DNA of 64,000 bases, from positions 113,568,587 to 113,632,586 of the forward strand of contig OZ038382.1 in NCBI GenBank assembly GCA_964036045.1. The letters run 5' to 3'. Under the pieces are notes generated by a model. It ran no database searches. It saw nothing but the letters and a program-made list of their open reading frames with translations, and was not told the origin of the DNA. The DNA is from Eutreptiella sp. 'Long Island Sound 2002' (taxonomy: Eukaryota; Euglenozoa; Euglenophyceae; Eutreptiales; Eutreptiaceae). The translations under genes and the position numbers were made by a program. Of the stretch, positions 34,081 through 45,200 are shown one piece after another. The stretch's first letter is position 1. Every line of letters begins with the position of its first letter.

Positions 34081-35481
34081 GCTGCTGCTAACTGAACGGT
34101 GCCGGCCAAGAACGGCGTTCACAAGTGGCGGACGTCAGTTTCAAGAACTGCAGTTAGGGCCAAAAACAGCCATATTTGGGGCAAAAAAGCCCTGATACAC
34201 ATTCGAAACAGCCAAGCAAAGGAGGGCGGTGGGTACACAACACCTGTGGCCTGATGTCTGCATGTCAAGGACCACTTTGCGGCCCTCTAACTCAATGATA
34301 TGTCTCAGAAACGGCCCAAAAAAGCCCCCTGAAGCTCCAAATGCCGACCGCCACAAACCAAGAATGGGCCATATCTTTGGCCACATGGCTCAAAATGCGA
34401 TTCCGAGGGCACCTACTCCAGCCGCAACCCCCCACTGTTTGTGGTTCCTACCCCTCAATATTGTTCAAACAGATGCCCAGACCCCAATACCTAGGCCCAT
34501 TAGGCTGCCGAAAGCTGCAAGCTGAAGCCCAAACAGGTGGGTGCCCAAATGGGTCAATAGGGTCCAATAGGGGCAAAAAGATGAGTTTTCTCAAAAATGA
34601 TCCCAGACCATGTGCGATGCTAACACAAGTGTTTTTGGACTGTTTGGAGCTTGTGGTGTCCCATTTTGGCCATCCGAATATCCGAAAATGCCATGAAAAT
34701 GGGCTTTTTTGGGACCAAAAATGAGTGAAATGCGTCAAAAACGCATTTTTCCAAACCTCATCCTAGACCATTTTGAGTGCACATACGGGTGGAACGAGAC
34801 CATTTTGAGCCCAGTCTGGGGCATTTTGGCCCCTCAGAAGCCCAAAAAAGCCTTGAAAGTGGGCCTCGTGGTAGTGGGGTCCAATTGCAAGCTGATTTCA
34901 CGTTGTCAAGAGCCATCAATATGTGAATCATTCTTAATGTCCCTCACCATTCATAGCTGATGTTTCCTCCCCGACAAGCTCGCTCCCAATATTCAGTGTT
35001 GATTAAGGTTAGGGTTAGGGCCAGGGTTACAGTTGGGGTTAGGGATTGTTAGGGTTAGGCTTAGGGTTGGGGCTACGGTTACACACTTCATCAGGTTCAA
35101 GGTTCACTAAAGTACATCAAATCCAGGGAAAAGCGCGAAAAGGTTTTTGTTTTTAGCTTTGCCGACATACATATGGACACAGCATTGGAAACGCTCCCTT
35201 TTTTCTAGGAAAAGAAGATTTCCAGCATTAACTAAAGAAAATGTTCCTTTGTACATTCAGCCATGGTCGGTATGCTTGAGCACTAGTACTATATTTGATT
35301 GTGTATTGTCTTCATGTTCATCGTCGTCCTGTTTGCAGTTGCCTGTGCTGTGATTTGCGCTACCTGGCGGCTGCAATCAGCCGCCTGGCATCTGCCATGT
35401 AAGGCCTTAAAATTTAGTAAAATGAACTAAGTAGTGGGCGTCTGAGGCCATTTTTTCTTCAGTACTCGTAGGTCAGTAACA
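34081..35481 (-). repeat. Foldback unit C, left arm
   Basis: About 1.4 kb, the inverse of 36,452 to about 37,805. It contains a TTAGGG-like array (35,003-35,085) and ends at CTCGTAGGTCAGTAAC. With the right arm and spacer it forms a palindromic unit of roughly 3.7 kb, the best preserved in the window. Confidence 0.85.
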
Positions 35482-36451
35482 GCAGCAAAACGGTGACATT
35501 TGATGCAGCGGCGTCAAACACAGCAGAAGCAACGCGTTTGCAAAGTAAAAAAACATTTGCAGTTTTGGACGAGACTTTGTAGTACATCATTGAGCATTTG
35601 GTCCGATGTTGAAGTAGAATGCAGTCAGTGACGATGGGATGCAAACTGGTACTTAGTTCAGTTTGTTGGCTGGTGTCCCAAGAAGTGGTAGATTCAGCCA
35701 CGGTCGGTATGCCCGCGTTTACGCGGGCATCTCCTCTAGTACTATATTGAAAAGTGCCTATTTTCTTCATGTTTGTTGTCGTCCTGTTCGCAGTTGCGCG
35801 TGCTGTGTTTTGCGCTACCTTGCGGCTGCAACCAGCCGCCAGACATCTGCCATGTAAGGCATTAAAATTTAGGAAAATAACGTAAATAGTGGGCGCCCGA
35901 GACTATTAGTACTTCAGTACTCGTGGGTCAGTAGCAGCGGCAGATCAGCAACATTTGGTTCAACGGCACCAAACACAGCAGAAGCAACTTGTTTGCACAG
36001 TAGGAAAACATTTTCCGTTTTCGGCGAGACTTTGTAGCGCATCATTGAGCATTTGCTCCGATGTTAAAGTAGAATGCACGCAGTGACGGTTGGGTGCAAT
36101 ATGGTACTTCGTTCAGCGTGTTGGCCAAGTTCTCAAGGAGCTGTAGATTCGGCCACGGTCGGTATGCCCGCCTTTACGCGGGCATTTCCTCTACTATTAT
36201 ATTTAATTCTGTATTGTCGTCGTGTTCGTCCTCATCCCGTTCGCAGTCGCGCGTGCTGTGATTTGCGATACCTGACGGCCTCAACCAGCCGCCTAGCATT
36301 TGCCATGTAAGGCATACAAATTCATTAAACTAAACTAGGTAGTGGGCGTATGAGGCTATTACTACTTCAGTACTCGTAGGTCAGTAACGGTCTGAGTACG
36401 ACCGTGGCTGTTTTTGATGCCGCCGGATTATTTGTCGCTGTTCTGCCGCCG
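35482..36451. repeat. 455-bp hairpin tandem-repeat cluster C (spacer of foldback)
   Basis: Two copies of the 455-bp repeat with hairpins at 35,709 (perfect) and 36,164, exactly 455 bp apart. Confidence 0.85.
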
Positions 36452-38000
36452 TTACTGACCTACGAATACTGAAGAAAAAAAAGCCTCGGACGCCCACTAT
36501 CTAGTTCATTTTACTACATTTTAATGCCTTACATGGCAGATGCCAGGTGGCTGGTTGCAGCCGCCACGTAGCCCAAATCACAGCACGGGCAACTGCAAAC
36601 AGGACGACGATGAACATGAAGACAATACACAATCAAATATAGTACTAGTGCTCAAGCATACCGACCATGGCTGAATGTACAAAGGAACAAGAAAAAAGGG
36701 AGCGTTTCCAATGCTGTGTCCATATGTATGTCGGCAAAGTTAAAAACAAAAACCTTTTCGCGGTTTTCCCTGGATTTGATGTACTTCAGGGAACCTTGAA
36801 CTTGATGAAGTTTGTAACCGTAACCCCAACCCTAAGACTAGCCCTAACGATCCCTAACCCAAACCCTAACCCTGGCCCTAACACTAACCTCAATCAAGAC
36901 TGAATGTTGGGAGCCAGCTGGTGGGGGAGGGAACATCAGCTATGACTGGTGAGGGACATCAAGAATTATTCACACATTGATGGCTCTTGACAAAGTGAAA
37001 TCAGCTTGCAAGTGAACCCCATCACCAGGAGGCCCACTTTCAAGGCTTTTTTGGACTTCTGAGGGGCCAAAATGCCCCACACTGGGCTCAAAATGGGCTC
37101 GTTCCACCCGTTTGTGCACCCCAAATGGTCTAGGATGAGGTTTGGAAAAATGCGTTTTTGACCCATTTTTGACTCATTTTTGGTCCCAAAACAGCCCATT
37201 TTCATGGCATTTTGGGATTTTCGGATGACGAAAATGGGACACCACAAGCCGAAAACAGTCCAAAAGCACTTGTGTTAGCATCGCACATGGTCTGGGATCA
37301 TTTTTGAGAAAACTCATCTTTTTGCCCCTATTGGACCCTATTGACCCGTTTGGGCACCCACCTGTTTGGGCTTCAGCTTGCAGCTTGCCGCAGCCTAGTG
37401 GGCCTAGGTATTGGGGTCTAGGCATCCCTTTGGGCATTATTCAGGGGTAGGAACCACAACAAATGGGGGGTTGCGGGGGGAGTAGGTGCCCTCGGAATCG
37501 CATTTTGAGCCATGTAGCCAGAGATATGGCCTATTCTCGGTTTGTGGCTGTCGGCATTTGGAGCTTCTGGGGTCCTTTTTCGGCTGTTTCCGAGACATAT
37601 CATGGAGTTAGAGGGCTGCAAAGAGCTTGTTGACACGCAGAGATCAAGCGACACCTGTTGTGTACCCATCACCTCCCTTCGCTCGGCCGTTTTGAATATG
37701 TATTACGGCTTTTCTGGCCCAAATATGGCTGTTTTTGGCCCTAAACTGCAGTTTTTGAAACTCAGGTCCGCCACTTGCGAATCCTGTTCTCCGCTGCCAG
37801 CATTGAGCCTCTTGCTCAAACTTGATGTGATTTTACTTCACACCCCTAGGTATCGTCCACGCAAATTTCGATGAAATCCGAAGTACCACGGCGGAGTTCT
37901 GATTTTCACCCATTTCACGCGTGCTGTTGCTTGCTGCCTGCTGGTGCTGCTGCTACTGCTAAACCTGGTAGGTCCACCCTAGACAATAAAAAAGGATTGA
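36452..38000 (+). repeat. Foldback unit C, right arm and satellite continuation
   Basis: Inverse of the left arm, with a CCCTAA array at 36,818-36,903, continuing past the arm end (about 37,805) through a TTGCTTGCTGCC run into the next head-to-tail copy. Confidence 0.85.
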
Positions 38001-39500
38001 ACACCAAGACTGGTTCCACCAGCTCGGTGCCCTCAACCCTAACCCAAAACATAACATTAGCCCTAACCCTAAACCTAGCCCTCACGGTTACAAATCTAAT
38101 TCTGACATGAAAAACAGAGTGTTCCTAATGCTGTGTTCCAATGTATGCAGGCAAAGCTAAAGAATGCAACTTTTTTCGCCGTCTATGTGGATTGTATGTA
38201 CTGGAAGGAAGGAACATTGAACATGATGCAGTGTGTAGCCCCAACAGCAATCACAGGCCTAACTCTAACCCTAACCTCAACCCTAGCCCTCATTCTAACA
38301 TTAACCCTAATGATAACTGAATATTGGGACCGAGCTGGTGTGGGAGGGAACATCAGCTATGACTGGTGAGGGACATTAAGAATGATTCACACATTGACCG
38401 CTCTTGACAACGTTCTATCACCTTGCAAGTAAACCCCATCACCACAAGGCCCACCCTTAAGGCTTTTTCGAACTTCTAAGGGGCCAAAATGCCCCGAAAT
38501 AGGCTCAAAACTGGCTCATTTCAGCGCATTGCACCCGGGGTGGTCTAGGATGAGGTTTTGGAAGATGCGTTTTTGACCCATTTTTGACCCTCTTTTGGTC
38601 CCAAAATAGCCCATTTTCAAGGCATTGAGGGATTTTCGGAGGACGCAGATGGGCCATCACAATCTCGAAACGCTCCAAAAACATTTTTGGGCGTGCAACA
38701 TGGTCTACGATTATTTTTGAGAAAAGTCATCTTTTTGCCCCTACCGGACCCTGTTGACCTATTCCGGAACCCATCTGTTTGGGCTTGAGCTTCCAGCTTG
38801 CCGCAGCCTAGTTGGCCTAGGTTTTGGGGTCTAGGCGTCCGTTTCAGCAATTCGGAGTGTTGGAAACAACAGAAAGAGGCGGCTTGCGGGTGGAATAGGT
38901 GCCCTCAGGTGCCGTCTTTTGAGTCATGTAGCCAAAGAGGTGGCCTATTCTTGGTTTGTGGCTGTCGGCATTTGGAGCTTCTGGGGTCCTTTTTTGGACC
39001 GTTTCGGAGACATATCATGGAGGTAGAGGGCTGCGGAGGAGTTATTGACACAGAGAGGTCAGGCAGCACGTTGTATGTACCAACCATTTCACTTCGTTTG
39101 GCCGTTGTGAATGTGTTCTGGGGCTTTTTTTACCCAGACGTGGCTGTTTTTGGCCCTAAACAGCAGTTTTTGAAACTGAGGTCTGCCACTCGCGAACTCT
39201 TTTCCGGACGCCACCGTTGAAATTCTCGCTCAAAGGTTTGTGTGGTTGTAACGCATACCAGTAGGTGACATCCACCAAGGTTTGAATCAAATCAGAGGCG
39301 CCACGACGGATTTCTGATTTTTAGCCATTTCACGCGTGCTGCTGCTTGCTGCTTGCTTGCTTGCTAAACCTGGTAGGTACACCCTAGACACTAAAAAGAG
39401 TTATAAAACCAAGACTGGGTCCACTAGCTCGGTGACCATAAGCCTAAGCCCAGCCGTCACCCTAAAGTTAACCCTAGGGTTAAAAGTGGTGTGTCGTCAT
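38001..39500 (+). repeat. Complex satellite copy, plus orientation, diverged
   Basis: Carries CCCTAA-like arrays at 38,020-38,085 and 38,257-38,318, then an arm similar to the others but more diverged, and a terminal GCTGCTTGCTTGC run (about 39,340-39,365) with a weak third array (39,440-39,480). Confidence 0.8.
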
Positions 39501-39768
39501 TGCTCTGTCCAAAAATGTAGGCAGGCAAAGCTAAGGAATAAAAAACATTTTCAGAGTTTATGTGCCTGATGCATTTGAGGGGACATTGAACATCATGAAT
39601 TGTGTAGATGGAAAACTTGTTTGCCCTTTCGTTAAGAAAAGTTATGCCAAAAGCCTTTTGCGAATGTTAAAAAGCACACAAAGGTGGGCAGAACTGCAGG
39701 CAGCCAAGCCGCGGTAAGTGGGTTAGAATCGTATTTCCAGACACACAATAATAGGTGTGGTTGGAGGT
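39501..39768. other. Junction between satellite and Helitron helicase
   Basis: No gene seen. The Helitron 3' end (a short hairpin followed by CTRR on the minus strand) is expected here or just left, but I could not assign it. Confidence 0.4.
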
Positions 39769-41165
39769 TCATCCAAATCTCCCCAGGGCAGGCTCAGCAA
39801 TGATGACGCTAATACCGTATTTTTGCGTGGCAGGAGACAAGGCAACGTACAACGACCCATGGGCAAATACCGGGTCATGTAACAGAAGTCCAACACGTTC
39901 AAAAGAATGGCCTTGGGACCGGTTAATGGTCACTGCAAATGTCAAGGGCACAGGGTATTAGCCTCTGACAAATGAAATGGACAACGCTTAGGTATCCCGG
40001 CAGATCCAATTGATGCGTGGCAACAAGACAACACGGCCTTTCCCTGCACCGGTAACAATTTCCGCCTGAATATTGTATTCTAGACATGCTTTGACTATTG
40101 AACGAGTTCCGTTCATTAGCCTTTCGGCGCGGTTCAGGTTATGTAGTAAGACCAACTGTTAGCTTCAGATCGTGGGGAGCCATGCCTGGAGGCTGAAGCT
40201 TGTTTAACAACTCCGGGGGATGGATATTTGCATCATCCTGATTTGCTGCGCAAAAGTAGTCTGCGCTTGTAGAAACATACTCTTCACCTATCAACAGCTC
40301 TAGTGCTGTTAAGTTCAATGAATCTGTGGCGCACTTCAAAGGGGCCAGGATGCAGCCAGTAATCAACTCTTCGCTCCCCCTTGTTGGAAAAACATGATCA
40401 ACCATTGATTGCATGGTTTCCTCTGGCAGAAGCATATCAGGTGCCACAGACAAAAGGTTCGTCAAGTCTGCCTTCAGCAACCTCCAAAAGCCAATTACAA
40501 ACCGCGCGGGCCTCCTGATGTGCATTGACGCGAATGTTTGTGTTTAAGCAAAGCGCCTTAAAGTGGGGCCAAAGGTAGCTCTTTTGCAAAGTAGAGGCAA
40601 CGATGGCAGCACGTGAGCCACGCGGCACGAACAGCAAAATTTGCCACCAGTCGCCTGTCATTACGACAGTCCCAGCGCCAAAGGGCACCATATGAAGTGC
40701 ATTATCCACTTGAGGCATGATGTCACGGAGAACCTCATCCAGCACATAGAAGCAATCATTGTCAGCCATGGGAGCTTTGTCCAAAACAATTAGTTTTAAA
40801 TTGCGAAGAAACGATGCACGGTTGCTCTCCAAAGAGATGGAAGAAGTTCCCCCCTTTGTTATGGGAATTCCAAATGCAGAGTGGCCATTTGTACCATGCT
40901 CCAAGAGTAAGGACGCAATCCCGCTTGAAGCAACAGCAAGGGCATCGTACCCTTTGCTACGAGCGTAGGCAAGCAAAAGATTGTCGAGTTAGGTTTTTCC
41001 TCAGCCGCCGCAACGCTCGATAAAGAAGCACTTGGCATCAAAGGTATTCTGGGTTGTGGAAGTCGTGACCTCATCAAGGATACCGCGTTGTTGATTTGTG
41101 AGAGTTGGTACACGTTCTCAAACAATTTCTTGCAACTCATTTGAAGATGACTTTATTAGCAACCT
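39769..41165 (-). pseudogene. Helitron PIF1-type helicase domain, inactivated
   Basis: Minus strand. From the N-terminal side: LTNQQRGILDEV, then the Walker A region FFIERCGG-stop-GKT-stop-LDNLLLAYARSKGYDALAVASSGIA (TGA in the phosphate-binding loop near 41,000). Walker B is LIVLDKAPM, where Lys replaces the usual Glu. Then GDWWQILLFVPRGSRA (usual G-D-F-R-Q), SYLWPHFKALCLNTNIRV, a frame change, DDANIHPPELLNKLQPPGM, PHDLKLTVG, RLMNGTRSIV, and the C-terminal motif VTINRSQGHSFERVG … HGSLYVALSPA. The order matches PIF1-like helicases fused to Helitron Rep. Stops, frameshifts and altered catalytic residues make it dead. Confidence 0.9.
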
Positions 41166-41579
41166 CATGTACCACGTCCACCAAAACCCGGGTGAATGCC
41201 GTCTTCCGAACCGTAAGGATGTACTGAATGATGCACTGACTGCCTTTGACCGAACATTGCAAAGGCAATGCCCTTCATTCACCAAATTGGGCTCGATGCC
41301 TTTGCCTGTGTTCTTCAAAACAGGCACCGAACCTTCTAAGGACAACGGTACCTGGACTATTAAACACGGGGCTCACACACTCCCCAAGGCTCGCTTCCAA
41401 CCGTCATGTCCAACTCACAGCGCCTACACCTGCAACAGCAGAGGCTGACTGTGTGCTGGGCCAGCCGCAGTTTGACGGGCGCAATTTCACTGTGTGGTTA
41501 CGCAGTACGACACATTCCCTGTGCGCCCCCGCTCAAACACACCTACGGCCGCTCAGACACATGCTCTGGGCCGTTGTGG
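41166..41579 (-). other. Helitron Rep-helicase linker, right of helicase
   Basis: Minus-strand text here (for example YMRLLIKSSSNELQEIV near 41,125-41,165) leads into the helicase. Beyond about 41,350 no coding is recognised. Before the LTR-element insertion it was contiguous with 48,523 onward. Confidence 0.4.
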
Positions 41580-41584
41580 GGAGG
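41580..41584. repeat. Target-site duplication GGAGG, left
   Basis: GGAGG directly precedes the left LTR; the partner is at 48,518-48,522. Confidence 0.85.
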
Positions 41585-42253
41585 TGTAATAAGTTGTGGC
41601 ATTTGCGCCTCTGAGAAGCTTCCAGGAGGATCTCTACAAGACCTCTCAGAGCTTCAAGATCTGAAGACACTAGGTCTTTTGTTCATATTTGGCTCAGAGT
41701 TCAAGCCCATACCTTACTGCTAGACTCTATTGCTCTTAGGTACACTACAGAGAGCAGAGATCTAGGATACATTGGTAGCCATAGATGAATAATCACATTC
41801 CATATGCTTATAGTCTGATTGAATCATGGTATATGCTATTTTAGAAGGTTCTAATGTATTGGAAGCTATTTTGAAGCTATTTAGAAGCTTCAGGGAGCCT
41901 GTCCCCACTGTCGGCGCCTGCTGTCGCTGATAGTGATTTACGTAGTGTTGACAAGGCCTTTGACATGATAGCGTACTCAGAACGTTGTTAGAATATAGGT
42001 TTTGTTGCCTTCTGATTGAGATTTTAATGCTACATTAATTTTCTTGTTGTTTAGGCATGTGAACCCGTATTACTGGACCAGCCAGTGGGTCCAGCTTGAT
42101 ATTCCTCAAGATCTTCGTCTCCTTGCTGTTGCCTGTGTCCTGTACTTGGCACCAGGATCAATTGAAATGGAGAACATTGGAAACAAATTTTTTTTTAAGT
42201 GCAAGACAAGGAAAATGGGCTTTCTATATGCACCCAAGCACAAGCATATGACA
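41585..42253 (+). repeat. LARD-like element 5' LTR
   Basis: 669 bp. It contains TCTCTACAAGACCTCTCAGA near the start and, at 42,044-42,253, an open frame preceded by a pyrimidine-rich TTTTCTTGTTGTTTAG that resembles a 3' splice site. Confidence 0.9.
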
Positions 42254-42262
42254 GTCCAGTAA
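42044..42262 (+). CDS. Exon-like frame within LTR, unidentified
   Basis: About 70 codons (HVNPYYWTSQWVQLDIPQDL … KCKTRKMGFLYAPKHKHM). The same text is largely kept in the right LTR at 48,320-48,520 (VQLDICQDLRLLAVACVLYL … TRKIGFLYAPKHKDM), though there TACTAG gives a stop near its start. The preceding pyrimidine tract and AG suggest an exon boundary. The family is not recognised. It could be a captured host exon or chance coding potential in an LTR. Confidence 0.35.
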   Translation: MLFRHVNPYYWTSQWVQLDIPQDLRLLAVACVLYLAPGSIEMENIGNKFFFKCKTRKMGFLYAPKHKHMTVQ

Positions 42263-45200
42263 TCTGAGTTCGAGCAGGACGACGATGACGAGGACGACGC
42301 GCAGAAGCTGGGCCAGCGTAAGCTGTTCCATAATGGTGAGTTCCTTGCTTGAATTGAATGAAAAATTGGAGAAACTATGAAGAATTGACGGAATACTTCG
42401 AATTTCCTTCAAAAAAGCTTGAAATTACTGTGAAAACTGGGATAGCGCAGCTCCAAGCGCACTGCAGCGACAAGGACGACGACCAGGACTTCCAATGACG
42501 ACAATTTGGACTTCCCGGACCTTCGAAAGTTTGATTTTCTCAGAATTTTCAAGTTTCATTAAGGACTACTTTGAGTGACCCAAGAATACTTTGAAAAGTG
42601 GTCAAAAGAAGTTAATGTCGGAATCTATGGGCTACGTGCTGCTAGGCGATGTGAACGATCACTGGAGGACTTCAACAATGCGTTTTCAAGGCGCTGCAGG
42701 CTGCTACAGCCTTGTGATTTGCATTTTTGAAGTGTAGCATAGCATATCTTTGATCTTTGTGTTGTTGCATTTCATTGCCTCATTGCACACTGCCTTTGGG
42801 TGGCCTGTGTCGAGGATTCGCGCGCTTTGACGCGCTTATCTAGCTTACGGCATGTCGCCAGTACCTTGATTGTCAATTTCACACCCAACCTTCCCTTTCA
42901 AAGTTATGTTTTCATTACAGTTTTTCACTAACTTTTGATGTTCCAAAAGGCCCAAAATGTCGAAAATGGCCTACACCATTTTCAGTGCAACTCGACGCCA
43001 TTGGCGCAAATCACGTCAACAAAGTCGCCACTGTAGACTAGAGATTGCTGGTGTACAAAAAACGTTTTCATCTTATTTTCACTCAAAAAGGGCCATTTTC
43101 TGTGATTTTTTCAAAATGACCCATGAATCACTTTTTGCCCAAACCTCTAAAAGAATCCACAATGACATTTGGTGTGTTACGCATATCTTCGCGCCAATGC
43201 GTTGAAACTATTGGAACCAACCATATTTTGGAAGTAGATAGTGAGACGCTCCGACTCTCAATTTCGCTTTGTTGAAATAAATGTTTCTACCATTTTACTC
43301 ATCCCCAACAAATTCACCCATGAACCACACTTGGAAAACCCCTCAAAACTGCCTTTGGAGCTCCTTTCATATCTCCAAAACAAGAAAGGTTTGAGGTTTG
43401 ATATCATTTTTCTAAACAACACTGAAGTATGTGCTTCCCAACCCTGAGTCACTTTTGCTTTACAAAATTGAGAATGGCTATGGTAAAATTGCAACACGTT
43501 ACCACACAAACCACTTGGTGAAAAATCATGTAAAATGATTTTGGAGTTTTAATCATTTCTCTGGGACCATCGTGAGTTTGAATTTGGATCAAGGTGTTTT
43601 ACAAGCACTGGAATATAGAGCTTCGAAAACATATTTATTTCGATTTTTTGTGGTCAACAATGGATTTTTTCCATGGTGGTCAATTTAGTGCATGAAAGCA
43701 TGTTTTCAAATTTTTGGGTCATTATTGTACAAGATTGGGACCTTTCACAGAGCCTATGGTGAGTTGGTGAGTCATCAAAACTGTTTTGGGAAGGTGATGG
43801 TGTGTAAATTGCACATATCTGATTTCCAGATGTTTTCGAAAATGTGATGACAGTGATAAATTTCCATTTCTGAATGTTTTTTTAATGGTTTTTCAGCATG
43901 TGTTACATGTGTCTCCCCCCAAGTTGCATCAACACCAAATATGCTTCAGAGACCTGAAGACATACCCGACACAATACAGATATTCTTAATCTGACATCTG
44001 GACAGTATAGTACAGAGAAATGTGTGCAAAATTTGGGCATTTGCAAGACAAAACAGGGTTTTGCATCATTGTTTTGCAAAACCATTCGAGAATCTTTGGT
44101 CCTCTAACCTTGAATCATTGTACGATATTGCAGTTTGTGATTGTTTGCTTCAGTTTTGATTCAGTCTAACTAGGCGTAGCCTAGGTAGAGAGGTAGATAC
44201 CTTCGAGTTACTTTAGACACACAATAAATAGTGAAACATTTTGTTGTCTTCTTTCGGCCACAAACCAAACTTGGCCACAACCATTAACAGACGGGTTGCG
44301 ACCGCCACATTCACCGTCCTATCCGCTCTGAGACTCATTCGAACCTAGGGCCGTGATTACAGGGTACCCGATGGTGCGTAGAGCCCACGCCTTGGACATT
44401 GTCCCTGTAGCCGCGCAGACAGAGTTTTGGCCGTGCGGTGAAATGGGGCACTGAGGACGAGGGTGGAGAAAGACGGGTGTGAACGGGGGGCGGAAGAAAA
44501 GACTCAAGGCAGGAGCACCCAAGTGAAGGATTAAAAGACCGCACTCGGCCAAACCATTTGCACTGACCTCTCTTTGTGTCCTTGTGACCATCCTTCAATG
44601 AGAGAGGTTGATATTGGTATATGGCCGCTGAAGAAGCTTGCAACACTTACTTACTCTGGCTAGCTAGCTAGCAAACTAGCTAGTATAGGAGATGCATTGA
44701 CGTTTATGGTATCATCATCCTAATGCTAACAGTTGAGTTCAACTCAACTTAATGTCTCTGGTCCTCCCCCTGTAGGGCAGGGTCGTGAGAGGAAATGCCG
44801 CAAGGCGCTGGTACTGTAATAGAGGTAACCATTCCAGTACGTGCAGGCCAGAATGTTAGTGTGCGATACCATGTAAATGATTTTCATCTCTTTACCTTTG
44901 ACCTGAAGTGAGTGCTGGGCACTGGTTACGGCCTACGGCTGCCCTAACCAACCCACTGCCGGCCTACGCATACACACGGCCTATGGTTGCCCTGTGTTGC
45001 ATTGGCTTCCCACGTAGACGCACGGGACGGTTGCCCTGTGTCGCTTTGGGATGTGCTGGGCTTGTACGGCCTTTGGTTGCCCTATAAGTCTCAGTTCCGT
45101 TTTTTGTTTTTCGGCGAGCTGTGGTTATTATATCATCCATTGTTTCATTTGAGCACAATTGCATTTGAGCTAGGAAGTGATTTGTCCTCATTTCACTCTA

